From Campylobacter pinnipediorum subsp. pinnipediorum (GTDB lineage: Bacteria; Campylobacterota; Campylobacteria; Campylobacterales; Campylobacteraceae), in assembly GCF_002021925.1 (NCBI RefSeq), contig NZ_CP012546.1, positions 372,001 to 436,000 of the forward strand: a DNA stretch of 64,000 nucleotides, read 5' to 3'. Positions 8,393 through 17,470 of this stretch are shown here, one piece after another; within the stretch, counting starts at the first letter, position 1; every line of letters begins with the position of its first letter. The notes beneath the pieces are model-generated. The model was not told where the DNA came from. It saw only the letters and a list, made by a program, of their open reading frames with translations, and ran no database searches. Position numbers and translations under genes: made by a program.

Positions 8393-9793
8393 TTATATAT
8401 ATATAGGCATTACAAGTTCTAATAATACTTGTTCGTTTGTTGCTTCATCGCTTTCGCCTTGAGCCATTTGCTTATATTTTTTTTGTCCTTGTTCTTGTTT
8501 GCTTTGTTGGTCTGAAAAATTCATTTCAAGTTCTGTAAAGCCCATGTTTACAAGGCTGTTTTTAAACTCTGCTTGATTTTGTAAAAATATATTCATCGTG
8601 TTTGTGTTTGAGTTAAAATTGATATGCAGGTTATTTCCCCTATTTACCATTGTAACTTCAACTTCCCCTAAATTTAAAGGGTTTAGAGTTATGTTAAATT
8701 TAGTAAAAGGTGCTTTATAGTTTTGTATCTGATCTGCTAAATTTTGTGAAAAATTACTAAAAGTCTCTTTTACTGCTAGTTTGTGATTTATCTGATTGTT
8801 TGCTGTTTTTACTATATCTTTTACTATCGCATTAAGCTCACTTTGATCATCTTTTTGTGTGGTTTGGATGATACTATCTTCTTGGCTTGATTGCTGTTCT
8901 TTTTCAGGATAGAGCAGTGTTTGTAAATTTATCTTTTGATTTTTTGTATCTTTTGAGATCATTTCATTTGTTTTTGGAGTTAGATTTATCTCCTCTTTAT
9001 CATCATCAGATATGGTTTTTAATACACTCTCATTGTTTTTACTATCTTGTGCTATTTGTTTTGGTGTTTCTGTTTTTACAGCTTCATTGATAGGCTTTGA
9101 GATTTCTTTTAGCACTTCATTTAAACCGATAGGATTTTGTGTGTTTTTTGTAACTTGCTGTATGGTTTGTTCTACTTGATTTTTTATATCCGGAGTTATT
9201 TTTGTTTGTAATGGCATTACTGGTTTGAAAAAGTCTTTTTTGCCTAAGTTTTCAAACATATTTTTTAGCTCATCAACATTTCCTTGTGTGATTTTTATCT
9301 TATCAAGTCCAAGGTCAAATTTGTTTGCAAGTTCTATAAGTTCATTAACACTTTTTACATTGCTTAGCTCTTCAACATTTGCTATTTTATTTAAAAAATT
9401 TGCTATTTTATCTGTGAAATTTGGAAATTTACTAACTTTTTCCCCGCCATTTAAAATTTCTAAAACTTGTAAAAGTTGCATAAAATTTGCATTTTCATAC
9501 AACTCATTTTTTGTATCATCATCAAGTTTGCTTTCTAAATCTTGTGAAATTTTTATATTATTTTCTTTTTTTATTTGTTTGTCAGTCTCATTTTTCATAC
9601 TTACTGATTTTGCTATATCTTTTACATCTTTTTCACTTAGTTTTTCGCCTTTGTCTGCTTTTTTGGATGCAGCGCTTAAAACCATATTTAAAAATTCATT
9701 ATTATCGCTTTTATTTTTTTTTGGGCTATTTGAGCTTTTTTTGTTCGTATTTGTAAAAAGATCAATCTGATTTTTTGTGTTAAATGTTTGCAT
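8393..9793 (-). CDS. fliK: Flagellar hook-length control protein FliK
   Basis: A 466-residue protein with a long, low-complexity N-terminal part rich in K, N, D and Q, as expected of a molecular ruler. The C-terminal Flg_hook domain contains FTKFNITLNPLNLGEVEV followed by LHINFNSNTNTMNIFLQNQ. The role, known for the family, is to measure hook length and switch the export gate through FlhB. It is the first gene of the fliK-flgD-flgE operon and has a -24/-12 promoter just upstream. The N-terminal ruler is poorly conserved, so identity rests on the C-terminal domain and the operon. Confidence 0.9.
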   Translation of the reverse strand: MQTFNTKNQIDLFTNTNKKSSNSPKKNKSDNNEFLNMVLSAASKKADKGEKLSEKDVKDIAKSVSMKNETDKQIKKENNIKISQDLESKLDDDTKNELYENANFMQLLQVLEILNGGEKVSKFPNFTDKIANFLNKIANVEELSNVKSVNELIELANKFDLGLDKIKITQGNVDELKNMFENLGKKDFFKPVMPLQTKITPDIKNQVEQTIQQVTKNTQNPIGLNEVLKEISKPINEAVKTETPKQIAQDSKNNESVLKTISDDDKEEINLTPKTNEMISKDTKNQKINLQTLLYPEKEQQSSQEDSIIQTTQKDDQSELNAIVKDIVKTANNQINHKLAVKETFSNFSQNLADQIQNYKAPFTKFNITLNPLNLGEVEVTMVNRGNNLHINFNSNTNTMNIFLQNQAEFKNSLVNMGFTELEMNFSDQQSKQEQGQKKYKQMAQGESDEATNEQVLLELVMPIYI

Positions 9794-9825
9794 TTTTAAC
9801 CTCTTATATTAAACTGAAAATATAT

Positions 9826-9846
9826 CAAGCAAAATATGTTCCAAAA
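9826..9846 (-). promoter_or_regulatory. Sigma-54 (RpoN) promoter of the fliK-flgD-flgE operon
   Basis: Read on the minus strand the sequence is TTTGGAACATATTTTGCTTG. The -24 GG and -12 GC dinucleotides are separated by exactly 10 bases, and the flanks fit the campylobacter pattern TTGGAAC...TTGCTT. It lies 33 bases before the fliK start. Middle and late flagellar genes in Campylobacter are known to depend on sigma-54 with the FlgS/FlgR system, so activation by FlgR is the likely control. Confidence 0.85.
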
Positions 9847-9878
9847 TTTTCATTAAATTTATATAAGAAAATTTTAGG

Positions 9879-9884
9879 TATAAT
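9879..9884 (+). promoter_or_regulatory. -10 element of the typA promoter
   Basis: TATAAT preceded by GG lies 33 bases upstream of the typA start, with AT-rich DNA and no clear -35 box. This is the usual sigma-70 promoter style in Campylobacter. It shares the 124-base divergent gap with the sigma-54 promoter of fliK. Confidence 0.6.
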
Positions 9885-9917
9885 CTCCCCCTTATTTAAA
9901 AAACTTGGAGATAGATT

Positions 9918-11726
9918 TTGGAAAATTTACGAAATATAGCAGTAATAGCTCACGTTGACCACGGTAAAACAACTATGGTTGATGAATTGCTTAAGCAATC
10001 TGGAACATTTAACGAACATCAAAGTGTTGGTGAGCGTGTTATGGATAACAATGACATAGAAAAAGAACGTGGTATAACGATACTTTCTAAAAATACAGCG
10101 ATAAAATACAAAGATACTAAGATAAATATCATAGACACCCCGGGGCACGCCGATTTTGGTGGTGAGGTCGAGCGTGTGCTAAAGATGGTTGATGGTGTAT
10201 TGCTTTTGGTTGATGCACAAGAGGGTGTTATGCCTCAGACAAAATTTGTTGTTAAAAAGGCACTTAGTTTGGGTCTCAGACCTATAGTTGTTGTAAACAA
10301 GATAGACAAGCCAGCAGCTGATCCTGAACGTGTCATAAATGAAATTTTTGACCTTTTTGTTGCACTTGATGCAAATGATGAGCAGCTTGAGTTTCCTGTG
10401 GTTTATGCTGCTGCAAAAAATGGATTTGCCAAACATAACTTAGATGATCCGGATGTAAATATGGAACCTCTTTTTGAGGCTATACTTGCACATGTTCCAG
10501 CTCCAAGTGGAAAAGATGACAATCCTTTACAACTTCAAGTATTTACTCTTGATTATGATAACTATGTTGGAAAAATTGGTATTGCTAGAATTTTTAACGG
10601 TAAAATTTCTAAAAATCAAAATGTTACTTTGGCAAAGGCTGATGGAACAAAAACAAATGGTAGAATTTCAAAACTTATCGGATTTTTAGGTCTTGAAAGA
10701 CAAGATATAAACGAAGCCAGCACCGGTGATATAGTTGCTATTGCTGGTTTTGAAGCACTTGATGTTGGCGATAGTATAGTTGATCCAAATAATCCTATCC
10801 CGCTTGATCCTTTGCATATAGAAGAGCCTACACTAAGTGTTGTATTTAGTGTAAATGATGGTCCTTTGGCTGGAACAGAGGGTAAGCACGTTACATCAAA
10901 TAAGATAGATGAACGTTTGCAAAGTGAAATGAAAACAAATATCGCAATGAGATATGAAAATATAGGCGAAGGTAAATTTAAGGTTAGCGGTCGTGGAGAA
11001 CTTCAAATAACAATACTGGCTGAAAATATGCGTAGAGAGGGTTATGAGTTTTTGCTTGGTCGTCCTGAGGTTATCATAAAAGAGATAGATGGTGTTAAGT
11101 GTGAACCATTTGAACTTTTAGTTATAGATGCACCTGATGACTGCACCGGAACGGTTATAGAAAAGCTTGGTAAGAGAAAAGCTGAGATGATAAGCATGAA
11201 TCCAACAGGCGATGGACAAACAAGAATAGAGTTTGAAATACCGGCTAGAGGACTTATAGGATTTAGAAGTCAGTTTTTGACAGATACAAAGGGCGAGGGT
11301 GTTATGAACCATAGCTTTTTAGAGTTTCGTCCGTTTAGTGGAAGTGTTGAGCATAGAACAAATGGTTCTTTGGTTTCTATGGAAAATGGAGTATCTCTTG
11401 CTTATTCATTATTTAACTTACAAGACCGTGGAGTTTTATTTATTGAGCCACAAGCAAAGGTTTATATAGGTATGGTTATAGGTGAGCATAGTAGACCTAA
11501 TGACCTTGATGTAAACCCTATAAAAGGTAAAAACCTAACAAACGTTCGTGCTAGTGGTTCTGATGATGCTATAAAACTAGTTCCACCAAGAAAACTTAGC
11601 CTTGAGCGCGCACTTGAGTGGATAGAGGATGATGAGCTTGTTGAGGTTACTCCTCAAAACATAAGGGTAAGAAAGCGTTATCTTGATCCAACAGAGAGAA
11701 AAAGAAAAGCAAAACAATCTAACTAA
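9918..11726 (+). CDS. typA: Translational GTPase TypA/BipA
   Basis: A 602-residue ribosome-binding GTPase of the EF-G family involved in ribosome assembly and stress adaptation. G1 is [10 protein letters not shown]2 contains ERGITI, G3 is [12 protein letters not shown] and G4 is NKIDKP. The C-terminal TypA-specific domain contains [20 protein letters not shown]. The start is a TTG at 9918 with GGAG 8 bases upstream; this gives the expected [14 protein letters not shown] terminus. It is monocistronic, followed by a hairpin at 11732-11758. In C. jejuni typA also flanks fliK. Confidence 0.97.
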   Translation: MENLRNIAVIAHVDHGKTTMVDELLKQSGTFNEHQSVGERVMDNNDIEKERGITILSKNTAIKYKDTKINIIDTPGHADFGGEVERVLKMVDGVLLLVDAQEGVMPQTKFVVKKALSLGLRPIVVVNKIDKPAADPERVINEIFDLFVALDANDEQLEFPVVYAAAKNGFAKHNLDDPDVNMEPLFEAILAHVPAPSGKDDNPLQLQVFTLDYDNYVGKIGIARIFNGKISKNQNVTLAKADGTKTNGRISKLIGFLGLERQDINEASTGDIVAIAGFEALDVGDSIVDPNNPIPLDPLHIEEPTLSVVFSVNDGPLAGTEGKHVTSNKIDERLQSEMKTNIAMRYENIGEGKFKVSGRGELQITILAENMRREGYEFLLGRPEVIIKEIDGVKCEPFELLVIDAPDDCTGTVIEKLGKRKAEMISMNPTGDGQTRIEFEIPARGLIGFRSQFLTDTKGEGVMNHSFLEFRPFSGSVEHRTNGSLVSMENGVSLAYSLFNLQDRGVLFIEPQAKVYIGMVIGEHSRPNDLDVNPIKGKNLTNVRASGSDDAIKLVPPRKLSLERALEWIEDDELVEVTPQNIRVRKRYLDPTERKRKAKQSN

Positions 11727-11731
11727 TAAAT

Positions 11732-11758
11732 TTAAAGCAGTTTTTATAACTGCTTTAA
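11732..11758 (+). terminator. Terminator hairpin after typA
   Basis: An 11-base perfect stem (TTAAAGCAGTT with AACTGCTTTAA) and a 5-base loop begin 6 bases after the typA stop. The T tract after the stem is weak (CTCTCTTAG), so it may serve mainly as a 3' stability hairpin. It also lies between the convergent typA and pseudopilin genes. Confidence 0.6.
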
Positions 11759-11818
11759 CTCTCTTAGCGTTTAATGCAATAAATTATATTTAAAAGTTTT
11801 TTGAAATTTTTAAATATA

Positions 11819-12484
11819 TTATTCACAATTTCCTATATTGTTTTTGTCTTCTATGCATGTGTATCCACTTTCTTTAAAAACAAGTATGTTTAATACATCA
11901 CCATTGCCTTGTAATGATATTTTTGCATTTTTGTGAAGTAACTTTTCGTATGGACTTTTTGAGTTTTGCAATGCAGAATACGGGCGACCTAATGTATCAA
12001 ATGCTAATGTTTGATTTCTTGAATTAAACTTTACTTTTGTGATACCATATGTTTTCGTTAAGTTTAGTTTTTTATCTAAAATTTGATTTGGGTATTTTTG
12101 CCTAGCGTATCCACTAGTTAGTTTTTTACTTAAATCTCTTGAGTTGTTCGCTATTTGATCTATTGAATTTGGATTTCCACTATATGAACCACTATCACTA
12201 AAAACTGTATATCTCCATATTTTCTTACTTTTTTGCGTATCATAATGAAAGAGTATTCTCCAGTATGCTTTATACCAATCATTTTCCGGAGTGCCATCTG
12301 ATTGTAGTGTAAATTTATTATCTTGCATTGCTAAGTGTTGAGTGTATCTTATATCTGCCATTATCTGATTTGCTGCTTCTCTTAGTGGATTTTTATTTGA
12401 TCTTGGTATAGCTAAAGCTGATAATATTGCAACTATTGCTATAACAAATACTAGTTCTAATATCGTAAAAGCTTTTTTTGTCAT
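11819..12484 (-). CDS. Type IV pilin-like pseudopilin, copy 1
   Basis: A 221-residue prepilin-like protein. The N terminus is a class III signal: a short basic leader, then KKA followed by FTILELVFVIAIVAIL. Peptidase PilD-type cleavage before the phenylalanine is likely, and the glutamate at mature position 5 is present. Alanine replaces the usual glycine at -1. Residues 20-60 form the amphipathic helix (PLREAANQIMADIRYTQHLA). The end, GYTCIEDKNNIGNCE, could form a C-terminal disulfide loop. In Campylobacter such proteins belong to the DNA-uptake/type II secretion-like system; this role is inferred. It is closely related to the next gene over the first ~60 residues. Confidence 0.8.
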   Translation of the reverse strand: MTKKAFTILELVFVIAIVAILSALAIPRSNKNPLREAANQIMADIRYTQHLAMQDNKFTLQSDGTPENDWYKAYWRILFHYDTQKSKKIWRYTVFSDSGSYSGNPNSIDQIANNSRDLSKKLTSGYARQKYPNQILDKKLNLTKTYGITKVKFNSRNQTLAFDTLGRPYSALQNSKSPYEKLLHKNAKISLQGNGDVLNILVFKESGYTCIEDKNNIGNCE

Positions 12485-12598
12485 TTTATTTCCTCTGTTT
12501 TTATATAAAATACTAAAACTATATAGATTTTATTTTATGTTTTTATAAAATTAAAAAATAAAATGACAAAATAGTAATTAATTTTTTATCTTATTGTT

Positions 12599-13291
12599 TT
12601 ATTCGCACTCATCAATTTTATTTGTACTTTTTTTTCTTTCATCTATTACTTTTTGATTAGCTTTTATACATGTATATCCAGTTTGTGGATATAATACAAT
12701 TGTTAAAATATTTCCATTCCTTGCCAAGTCTATATTTATTTTATCATTCATTAAATTTTCATAAGCACTTGTATTTGATACTTTTTTATACGGTCTGCCT
12801 ATATTATCAAAGCTAATAGTGCCATCATAGTCTTGACTGTCATTTGATGCATTGTCGGTATGTATAATAATATTAGTAATGCCAAATTTTTTACTTAAAT
12901 CATAATCATTGTTTGTTAATCCAGATAGTTTTTTATCTAATTGATTTGGACTTGATATTATCTCATCATTTTTTGGATCGTTATCATATGTAGGACTATC
13001 ACTAAAAACGCTATAAATCCATTTTGCTTTTCCTGAATTTTTCGCATTTTGAAATTTGATCCTCCAGTATGCCTTATACCAATCTTTGGTCGGAGTGCTA
13101 TCTGATTGTAGTGTAAATTTATTATCTTGCATTGCTAAGTGTTGAGTATATCTTATATCTGCCATTATCTGATTTGCTGCTTCTCTTAACGGATCTTTAT
13201 TTGATCTTGGTATAGCTAAAGCTGATAATATTCCAACTATTGCTATAACAAATACTAGTTCCAACATTGTAAATGCTCTTTTTATCATCAT
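12599..13291 (-). CDS. Type IV pilin-like pseudopilin, copy 2
   Basis: A 230-residue paralogue of the preceding pseudopilin with the same class III signal (FTMLELVFVIAIVGILSALA) and an almost identical first 60 residues. The remainder differs and is specific to this copy. It too ends in GYTCI plus a distal ECE, consistent with a terminal disulfide. It lies 17 bases after the membrane glycosyltransferase-like gene and is probably transcribed with it. A minor pseudopilin of a transformation or secretion pseudopilus is the best reading. Confidence 0.8.
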   Translation of the reverse strand: MMIKRAFTMLELVFVIAIVGILSALAIPRSNKDPLREAANQIMADIRYTQHLAMQDNKFTLQSDSTPTKDWYKAYWRIKFQNAKNSGKAKWIYSVFSDSPTYDNDPKNDEIISSPNQLDKKLSGLTNNDYDLSKKFGITNIIIHTDNASNDSQDYDGTISFDNIGRPYKKVSNTSAYENLMNDKINIDLARNGNILTIVLYPQTGYTCIKANQKVIDERKKSTNKIDECE

Positions 13292-13308
13292 AACCTCAAA
13301 TTATTTAT

Positions 13309-14502
13309 TTATAATTTATGTATTATTTTATCAAATTTTTTAACAAAAAAATCATTATTATTTTCTATAAGAGCTAAATTACCACCATTGGATATACCAT
13401 AAAATTGTAACCTAAGAGCTAATTTATAATTTTGTGTATTTATCTCATATATATTTAGCTTTGACAGCTCTTTTGACAGCTCTTTTGCTACATGAAATTT
13501 ATATGCAAAATGTTTTTTTGGATTGTCTATAAAATTATATAATACAGGGTTGAAAATAATAATTAACCAATTAGAAAATAAAAATACAAATACAAATACT
13601 AATGCTATTTTATGTTTTTTTCTAAACTCGGGTAGCCTTACTCTGTATGAGCTAAAAAATATTCTAATCATAAGAGGCGTTGCTATAATGCAAAAAGGTA
13701 AGAATTCTTCCAATTGAACCTTTTGTCTTATAGATAATACTATACTAATACAAAACGAAACTACCGACAAAAACCACAATATATCTTTTTTTTCTTTTAT
13801 CCAAATTCTATATATGGCATATATAAAAAATATAAATATAAATGGCGAAAAAACAGCAGCAAATATACCAAAGGTATCTATAAAGTGGCTACTTGGTTTA
13901 CCTTGTGTATCAAATCCAAAAAAGTATAGACTTATTGTAAAAAAAATAGCACTAAGCCAAGCTAGTGTAGCATTTTTTGTATATACACCATAAGCAAAAA
14001 ATGCTAAAAATAGTATCATAAATGAGCTATCTACAAAAATAGAACTAGCCATTAAGATATAAGTTATATAGATATTGTTTTTGTGAAAAAAATATAAAAT
14101 AAAAAGGGTTATCATAAGGCACAAGCCAGCATTGTTTACTATTAAAGCGCTTGCTACAGTGCCTGGTAAAAATACAAAAAGTAGTATTGCAATAATTCTA
14201 TCTTGATGAAATTTAATATAAAACTTACTTATTTTATATAGCAAAATAACACTAATAATATGAAAAAAAATCATAGGTATTCGTAATGCAAAATCGTTTT
14301 GTCCAAAGAGTTTGCAACTAGCGGTTATTATTTTATGTAAGATAGAATCTTGTTCTTTAAAAAATACAAGTGCTTCATAGTAGCTTATGCTTAAAGTGCT
14401 TGTGCAATATATCAAAAGAGCTAAATCAAGAGCGCAGATTATGGTTAAAACAAATATATCATTGTTTTTAATGCTATAAGGTTTTAAACCATAATCTTTC
14501 AT
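13309..14502 (-). CDS. Polytopic membrane protein, ArnT/PMT-like glycosyltransferase fold
   Basis: A 397-residue protein with about ten transmembrane helices. The first loop contains SISYYEALVFFKE and then ALRIPMIFFHIISVILLYKIS, a pattern resembling the first periplasmic loop of family 39/83 lipid-linked glycosyltransferases. The acidic residues are less well preserved than in ArnT (YYEAL rather than DE). The C terminus is a short soluble tail. It abuts the phosphoribosyltransferase upstream (one base apart). A sugar transferase using polyprenyl-phosphate donors is plausible, but acceptor and sugar are unknown. Confidence 0.6.
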   Translation of the reverse strand: MKDYGLKPYSIKNNDIFVLTIICALDLALLIYCTSTLSISYYEALVFFKEQDSILHKIITASCKLFGQNDFALRIPMIFFHIISVILLYKISKFYIKFHQDRIIAILLFVFLPGTVASALIVNNAGLCLMITLFILYFFHKNNIYITYILMASSIFVDSSFMILFLAFFAYGVYTKNATLAWLSAIFFTISLYFFGFDTQGKPSSHFIDTFGIFAAVFSPFIFIFFIYAIYRIWIKEKKDILWFLSVVSFCISIVLSIRQKVQLEEFLPFCIIATPLMIRIFFSSYRVRLPEFRKKHKIALVFVFVFLFSNWLIIIFNPVLYNFIDNPKKHFAYKFHVAKELSKELSKLNIYEINTQNYKLALRLQFYGISNGGNLALIENNNDFFVKKFDKIIHKL

Positions 14503-14949
14503 TTAAAGTGTTATATCCCAAAAAAATTCAATCCACTCAGTTGCCTCTTTTGCTTTATAATCAGGCATTAAAAGAGCGGTTTTTTTATAAAATATAGTTG
14601 CTATTTTTATATCTAAATGAGGATATAGCTTTAATAATGTCTTTTTTATCTCAGCCATACTTTCCCCGCTATCAACTATATCATCTACAACTAAAATTTT
14701 ATTTACATTTGATAAATCAGGTATATTAAATATGTTTATTGTGTCAAGTTTGCTTTGCTCATTGTAGTGTATAGAGTTTAGACTAAATAAATTACGATTT
14801 TGTAAAGCAATTGCCATAAAATGTCCTATCGTCATTCCACCTCTTGCGATAGCTAGTATAGCATCAGGACTAAAATCATTCTTTATCTCTCTTGCCATAG
14901 CCTTTATATCTTTTTCAAATTCATCATAAGAATAAAAAAACATAATCAA
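14503..14949 (-). CDS. Purine phosphoribosyltransferase (Gpt-like)
   Basis: A 148-residue type I phosphoribosyltransferase. The PRPP-binding motif ILVVDDIVDSGES is complete, and LAIARGGMTIGHFMA forms the first PPi loop. The base-specific hood at the C terminus ends EWIEFFWDI, as in xanthine/guanine enzymes of the Gpt type. It probably salvages xanthine, guanine or hypoxanthine to the nucleotide. It is 10 bases from a purine permease gene, which supports a purine uptake-and-salvage pair also present in C. jejuni. Confidence 0.85.
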   Translation of the reverse strand: MIMFFYSYDEFEKDIKAMAREIKNDFSPDAILAIARGGMTIGHFMAIALQNRNLFSLNSIHYNEQSKLDTINIFNIPDLSNVNKILVVDDIVDSGESMAEIKKTLLKLYPHLDIKIATIFYKKTALLMPDYKAKEATEWIEFFWDITL

Positions 14950-14959
14950 CCAACCTTTC

Positions 14960-16273
14960 TTAATGAACTAAGAATATTACAAAGCTAATAATAGACAATA
15001 CAATAATCCCTAAATTTATATGCTCCCACTCTTTTCTTAACACTCTTACTATAAAGTAAGATAAAAATCCAAATGCTAGACCATTTGTTATAGAGTATGT
15101 TAATGGCATTAAAATAACTATAAAAAAAGTTGCTACACATATAGCCGGGTCTTTGAAATTTACATTTGTAAGCTCTGTAAACATCAAAACACCAACCATT
15201 ACTAATATAGGATAGATCGCATTTGCTGGGATTGCTTTAAAAAATGGAAGTAAAAATAGTGTTAAGATAAATAATAATCCACAAAATACAGCGGTAAGTC
15301 CAGTCCTTCCGCCAGCGGCTACTCCACTTGCACTTTCTACAAATGTTGTAGTTGTGCTAACGCCTATTAGTGACCCGCCTACTGTAGCTAACGCGTCAGC
15401 CTCTAATGTCTTTTCTAGTCTTTTTGAATCATTTTGATCCTCTCCTGTAAATAAGCCAGCCTTGCTTCCAACACCGGTTAAAGTGCCGATAGAGTCAAAT
15501 AAATCTGTTACAAAAAATATTATAATTACTGGAAGAAGGGCAAGTGTAAAAACACCACTTGCATCAAACAATACACTTTTTACATCAAATTGTAAAAATA
15601 TAGGCTCTATTGAAGCCGGAGTTGATAAAAACTCAGTTGGAACCGGAGACATTCCAAAAACCCAAGCTATGATAGAAGTTGTGATTACCGCTAACATAAA
15701 TGCGCCTTTTATCTTCCAAGACCAAAATGCCATTACTATTAGTAGTCCTATAATTCCAAGTAAAACATTTGAATTTTTGATATCGCCTAATGAAACTAAT
15801 ACGGCATCGTTGTTTGCTATGATTCCTATTTGTTGTAACCCTATAAAGCTTATAAAACATCCAATACCAGCGCTTATAGCTCTTCTTAAATCAATAGGTA
15901 TAGATTTTACTACCCATATCCTAAAGTTGGTAAAAGACAAGGCTACAAACAATATACCAGATAAAAATACTATACCCAAAGCTGTTTGCCAAGGTATATT
16001 CATACCTATAACAAGACCAAATGTAAAATAAGCATTAAGACCCATTCCAACGCTCATTGCAACCGGAGTGTTTGCCCAAAGACCATTTAAAACTGTTGCT
16101 AAGATAGTTGCAAGAGCTGTTGCTGTTATAAGCGCATCTATTGGCATACCTGTTTTACTCATTATGATAGCATTTGTGGGCACGATATACATCATCGCCA
16201 AAAATGTCGTAAATCCAGCAGTAAATTCTTGTTTTATGCTGGTGTTGTTTTCCTTAAGCTTGAAAAAATCCAA
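14960..16273 (-). CDS. NCS2-family purine permease (AzgA-like)
   Basis: A 437-residue inner-membrane permease with about 13 hydrophobic helices. The N-terminal block SIKQEFTAGFTTFLAMMYIVPTN is split by helices in the AzgA/GhxP manner. Other signatures are ALITATALATILATVLNGLW, GMGLNAYF and SATTTFVESASG-type residues in GVSTTTTFVESASGVAAGGR. The family carries adenine, guanine and hypoxanthine by proton symport. The adjoining phosphoribosyltransferase would trap the imported base. Exact substrate not determined. Confidence 0.88.
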   Translation of the reverse strand: MDFFKLKENNTSIKQEFTAGFTTFLAMMYIVPTNAIIMSKTGMPIDALITATALATILATVLNGLWANTPVAMSVGMGLNAYFTFGLVIGMNIPWQTALGIVFLSGILFVALSFTNFRIWVVKSIPIDLRRAISAGIGCFISFIGLQQIGIIANNDAVLVSLGDIKNSNVLLGIIGLLIVMAFWSWKIKGAFMLAVITTSIIAWVFGMSPVPTEFLSTPASIEPIFLQFDVKSVLFDASGVFTLALLPVIIIFFVTDLFDSIGTLTGVGSKAGLFTGEDQNDSKRLEKTLEADALATVGGSLIGVSTTTTFVESASGVAAGGRTGLTAVFCGLLFILTLFLLPFFKAIPANAIYPILVMVGVLMFTELTNVNFKDPAICVATFFIVILMPLTYSITNGLAFGFLSYFIVRVLRKEWEHINLGIIVLSIISFVIFLVH

Positions 16274-16284
16274 CTCATTCTCCT

Positions 16285-17346
16285 TTAATAATTTTTTATT
16301 TCATTATACAAACTGTCTCTTTCAACAGGCAAAAATCCAGAGCTTTTTATAAGCTCACAAAATGTCTTTAAATTTGTTCCGTTAGCACTACTTGCGCCAG
16401 CAGCACTTTGTATACTTTCTTTTTCTATCGTTCCATCAAGATCATCAGCTCCAAATTCTTGAGCTATCATTGCTAGATTAAGTGTAGATGTGGCCCAATA
16501 AGCTTTAATGTGTGCTACATTATCTAAAAGAAGTCTTGCTATGGCTATCGTTTTTAGTATCTCGCTTGAACCTAGAAATTTTATATCTTTTAAGTAGTTG
16601 TTTTGTGTTTGATAAACTAGAGGAATGAATGCATTAAAGCCATTTGTTTTATCTTGCAAGTCGCGAATTCTAAGCATATGGTCTATCCTATGCTCTCTTG
16701 ATTCTATATGACCAAATAACATTGTGGCGTTACTTTGGCGACCATGTTCGTGCCAAATTTGATGAATCTTTAGCCAATTTTCAGAGCTTACTTTTCCGTT
16801 GCAAATTCTTTTGCGTATATCCTCATCAAATATCTCAGCCCCACCACCAGGCATACTATCCACTCCGTATTCTATCATTTTATCTATAACTTCTTCGTAG
16901 CTAAAACCACAACTTCTTGATAAAAAATCAATCTCAGCAGCAGTAAGTGCTTTTATATGTATTTGTGGATATTGTTCTTTGATTTTTTTGAAAATTTCAA
17001 GATACCACTCCCAACCACTTTGGACATTGTGAGCTGATACTATATGCACCTCTTTGGCGCCATTTTTTACACTATTTCCTACTATTTGTAGAATTTCTTC
17101 GTGCGACATTTTGTAAGGATTTGGATTTTTTCTATGTGCTGAAAATGCACAAAATTTACATATATCAGCACATATATTTGTAGGATTTATGTGTCTATTT
17201 ATGTTAAAAAAAACTTTTTTTCCAAATCTTTTAACTCTTTGCTTAAATGCAAACTTTCCTAGTGTGAAAAGGTCAAGTTCATACAAGCTATATGCCTCGT
17301 GCTTGTCTATTCTTTCGCCATTTTCAAGTTTTTTAATAATATTCAT
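16285..17346 (-). CDS. mqnE: Aminodeoxyfutalosine synthase (radical SAM)
   Basis: A 353-residue radical SAM enzyme of the futalosine pathway, the menaquinone route of epsilonproteobacteria. The cluster motif CADICKFCAFSAHR holds the CxxxCxxC cysteines. IHIKALTAAEIDFLSR, MPGGGAEIF and the asparagine-histidine segments (ATMLFGHIESREHRIDHM) are typical of MqnE/MqnC. I favour MqnE because the gene stands beside the NCS2 permease and opposite the GlnD-like gene, as in C. jejuni, and the motif lacks the CAFYR of MqnC. It is the first gene of the permease operon. Confidence 0.9.
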   Translation of the reverse strand: MNIIKKLENGERIDKHEAYSLYELDLFTLGKFAFKQRVKRFGKKVFFNINRHINPTNICADICKFCAFSAHRKNPNPYKMSHEEILQIVGNSVKNGAKEVHIVSAHNVQSGWEWYLEIFKKIKEQYPQIHIKALTAAEIDFLSRSCGFSYEEVIDKMIEYGVDSMPGGGAEIFDEDIRKRICNGKVSSENWLKIHQIWHEHGRQSNATMLFGHIESREHRIDHMLRIRDLQDKTNGFNAFIPLVYQTQNNYLKDIKFLGSSEILKTIAIARLLLDNVAHIKAYWATSTLNLAMIAQEFGADDLDGTIEKESIQSAAGASSANGTNLKTFCELIKSSGFLPVERDSLYNEIKNY

Positions 17347-17470
17347 TTGAGTAAATTTTTGCTTTCTAATTATTTTAATATTTTAGGATTATAATTAAAA
17401 AAAGCTTTATTTTTGCAAATTTTTAGTATCATCTTGTTAAAAAATAAAAAAAGTTAGGGTAGTTTGTAGT

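Noticed and set aside
9225-9770. A 181-codon open frame opposite fliK
   Set aside because: It is serine/phenylalanine/leucine-rich in the way expected from the complement of a lysine/asparagine-rich AT gene, has no ribosome-binding site, and fliK is supported by its domain and operon.
15462-16031. A 189-codon open frame opposite the purine permease
   Set aside because: It is the reverse frame of a well-supported membrane protein and has no recognisable fold or start signal.
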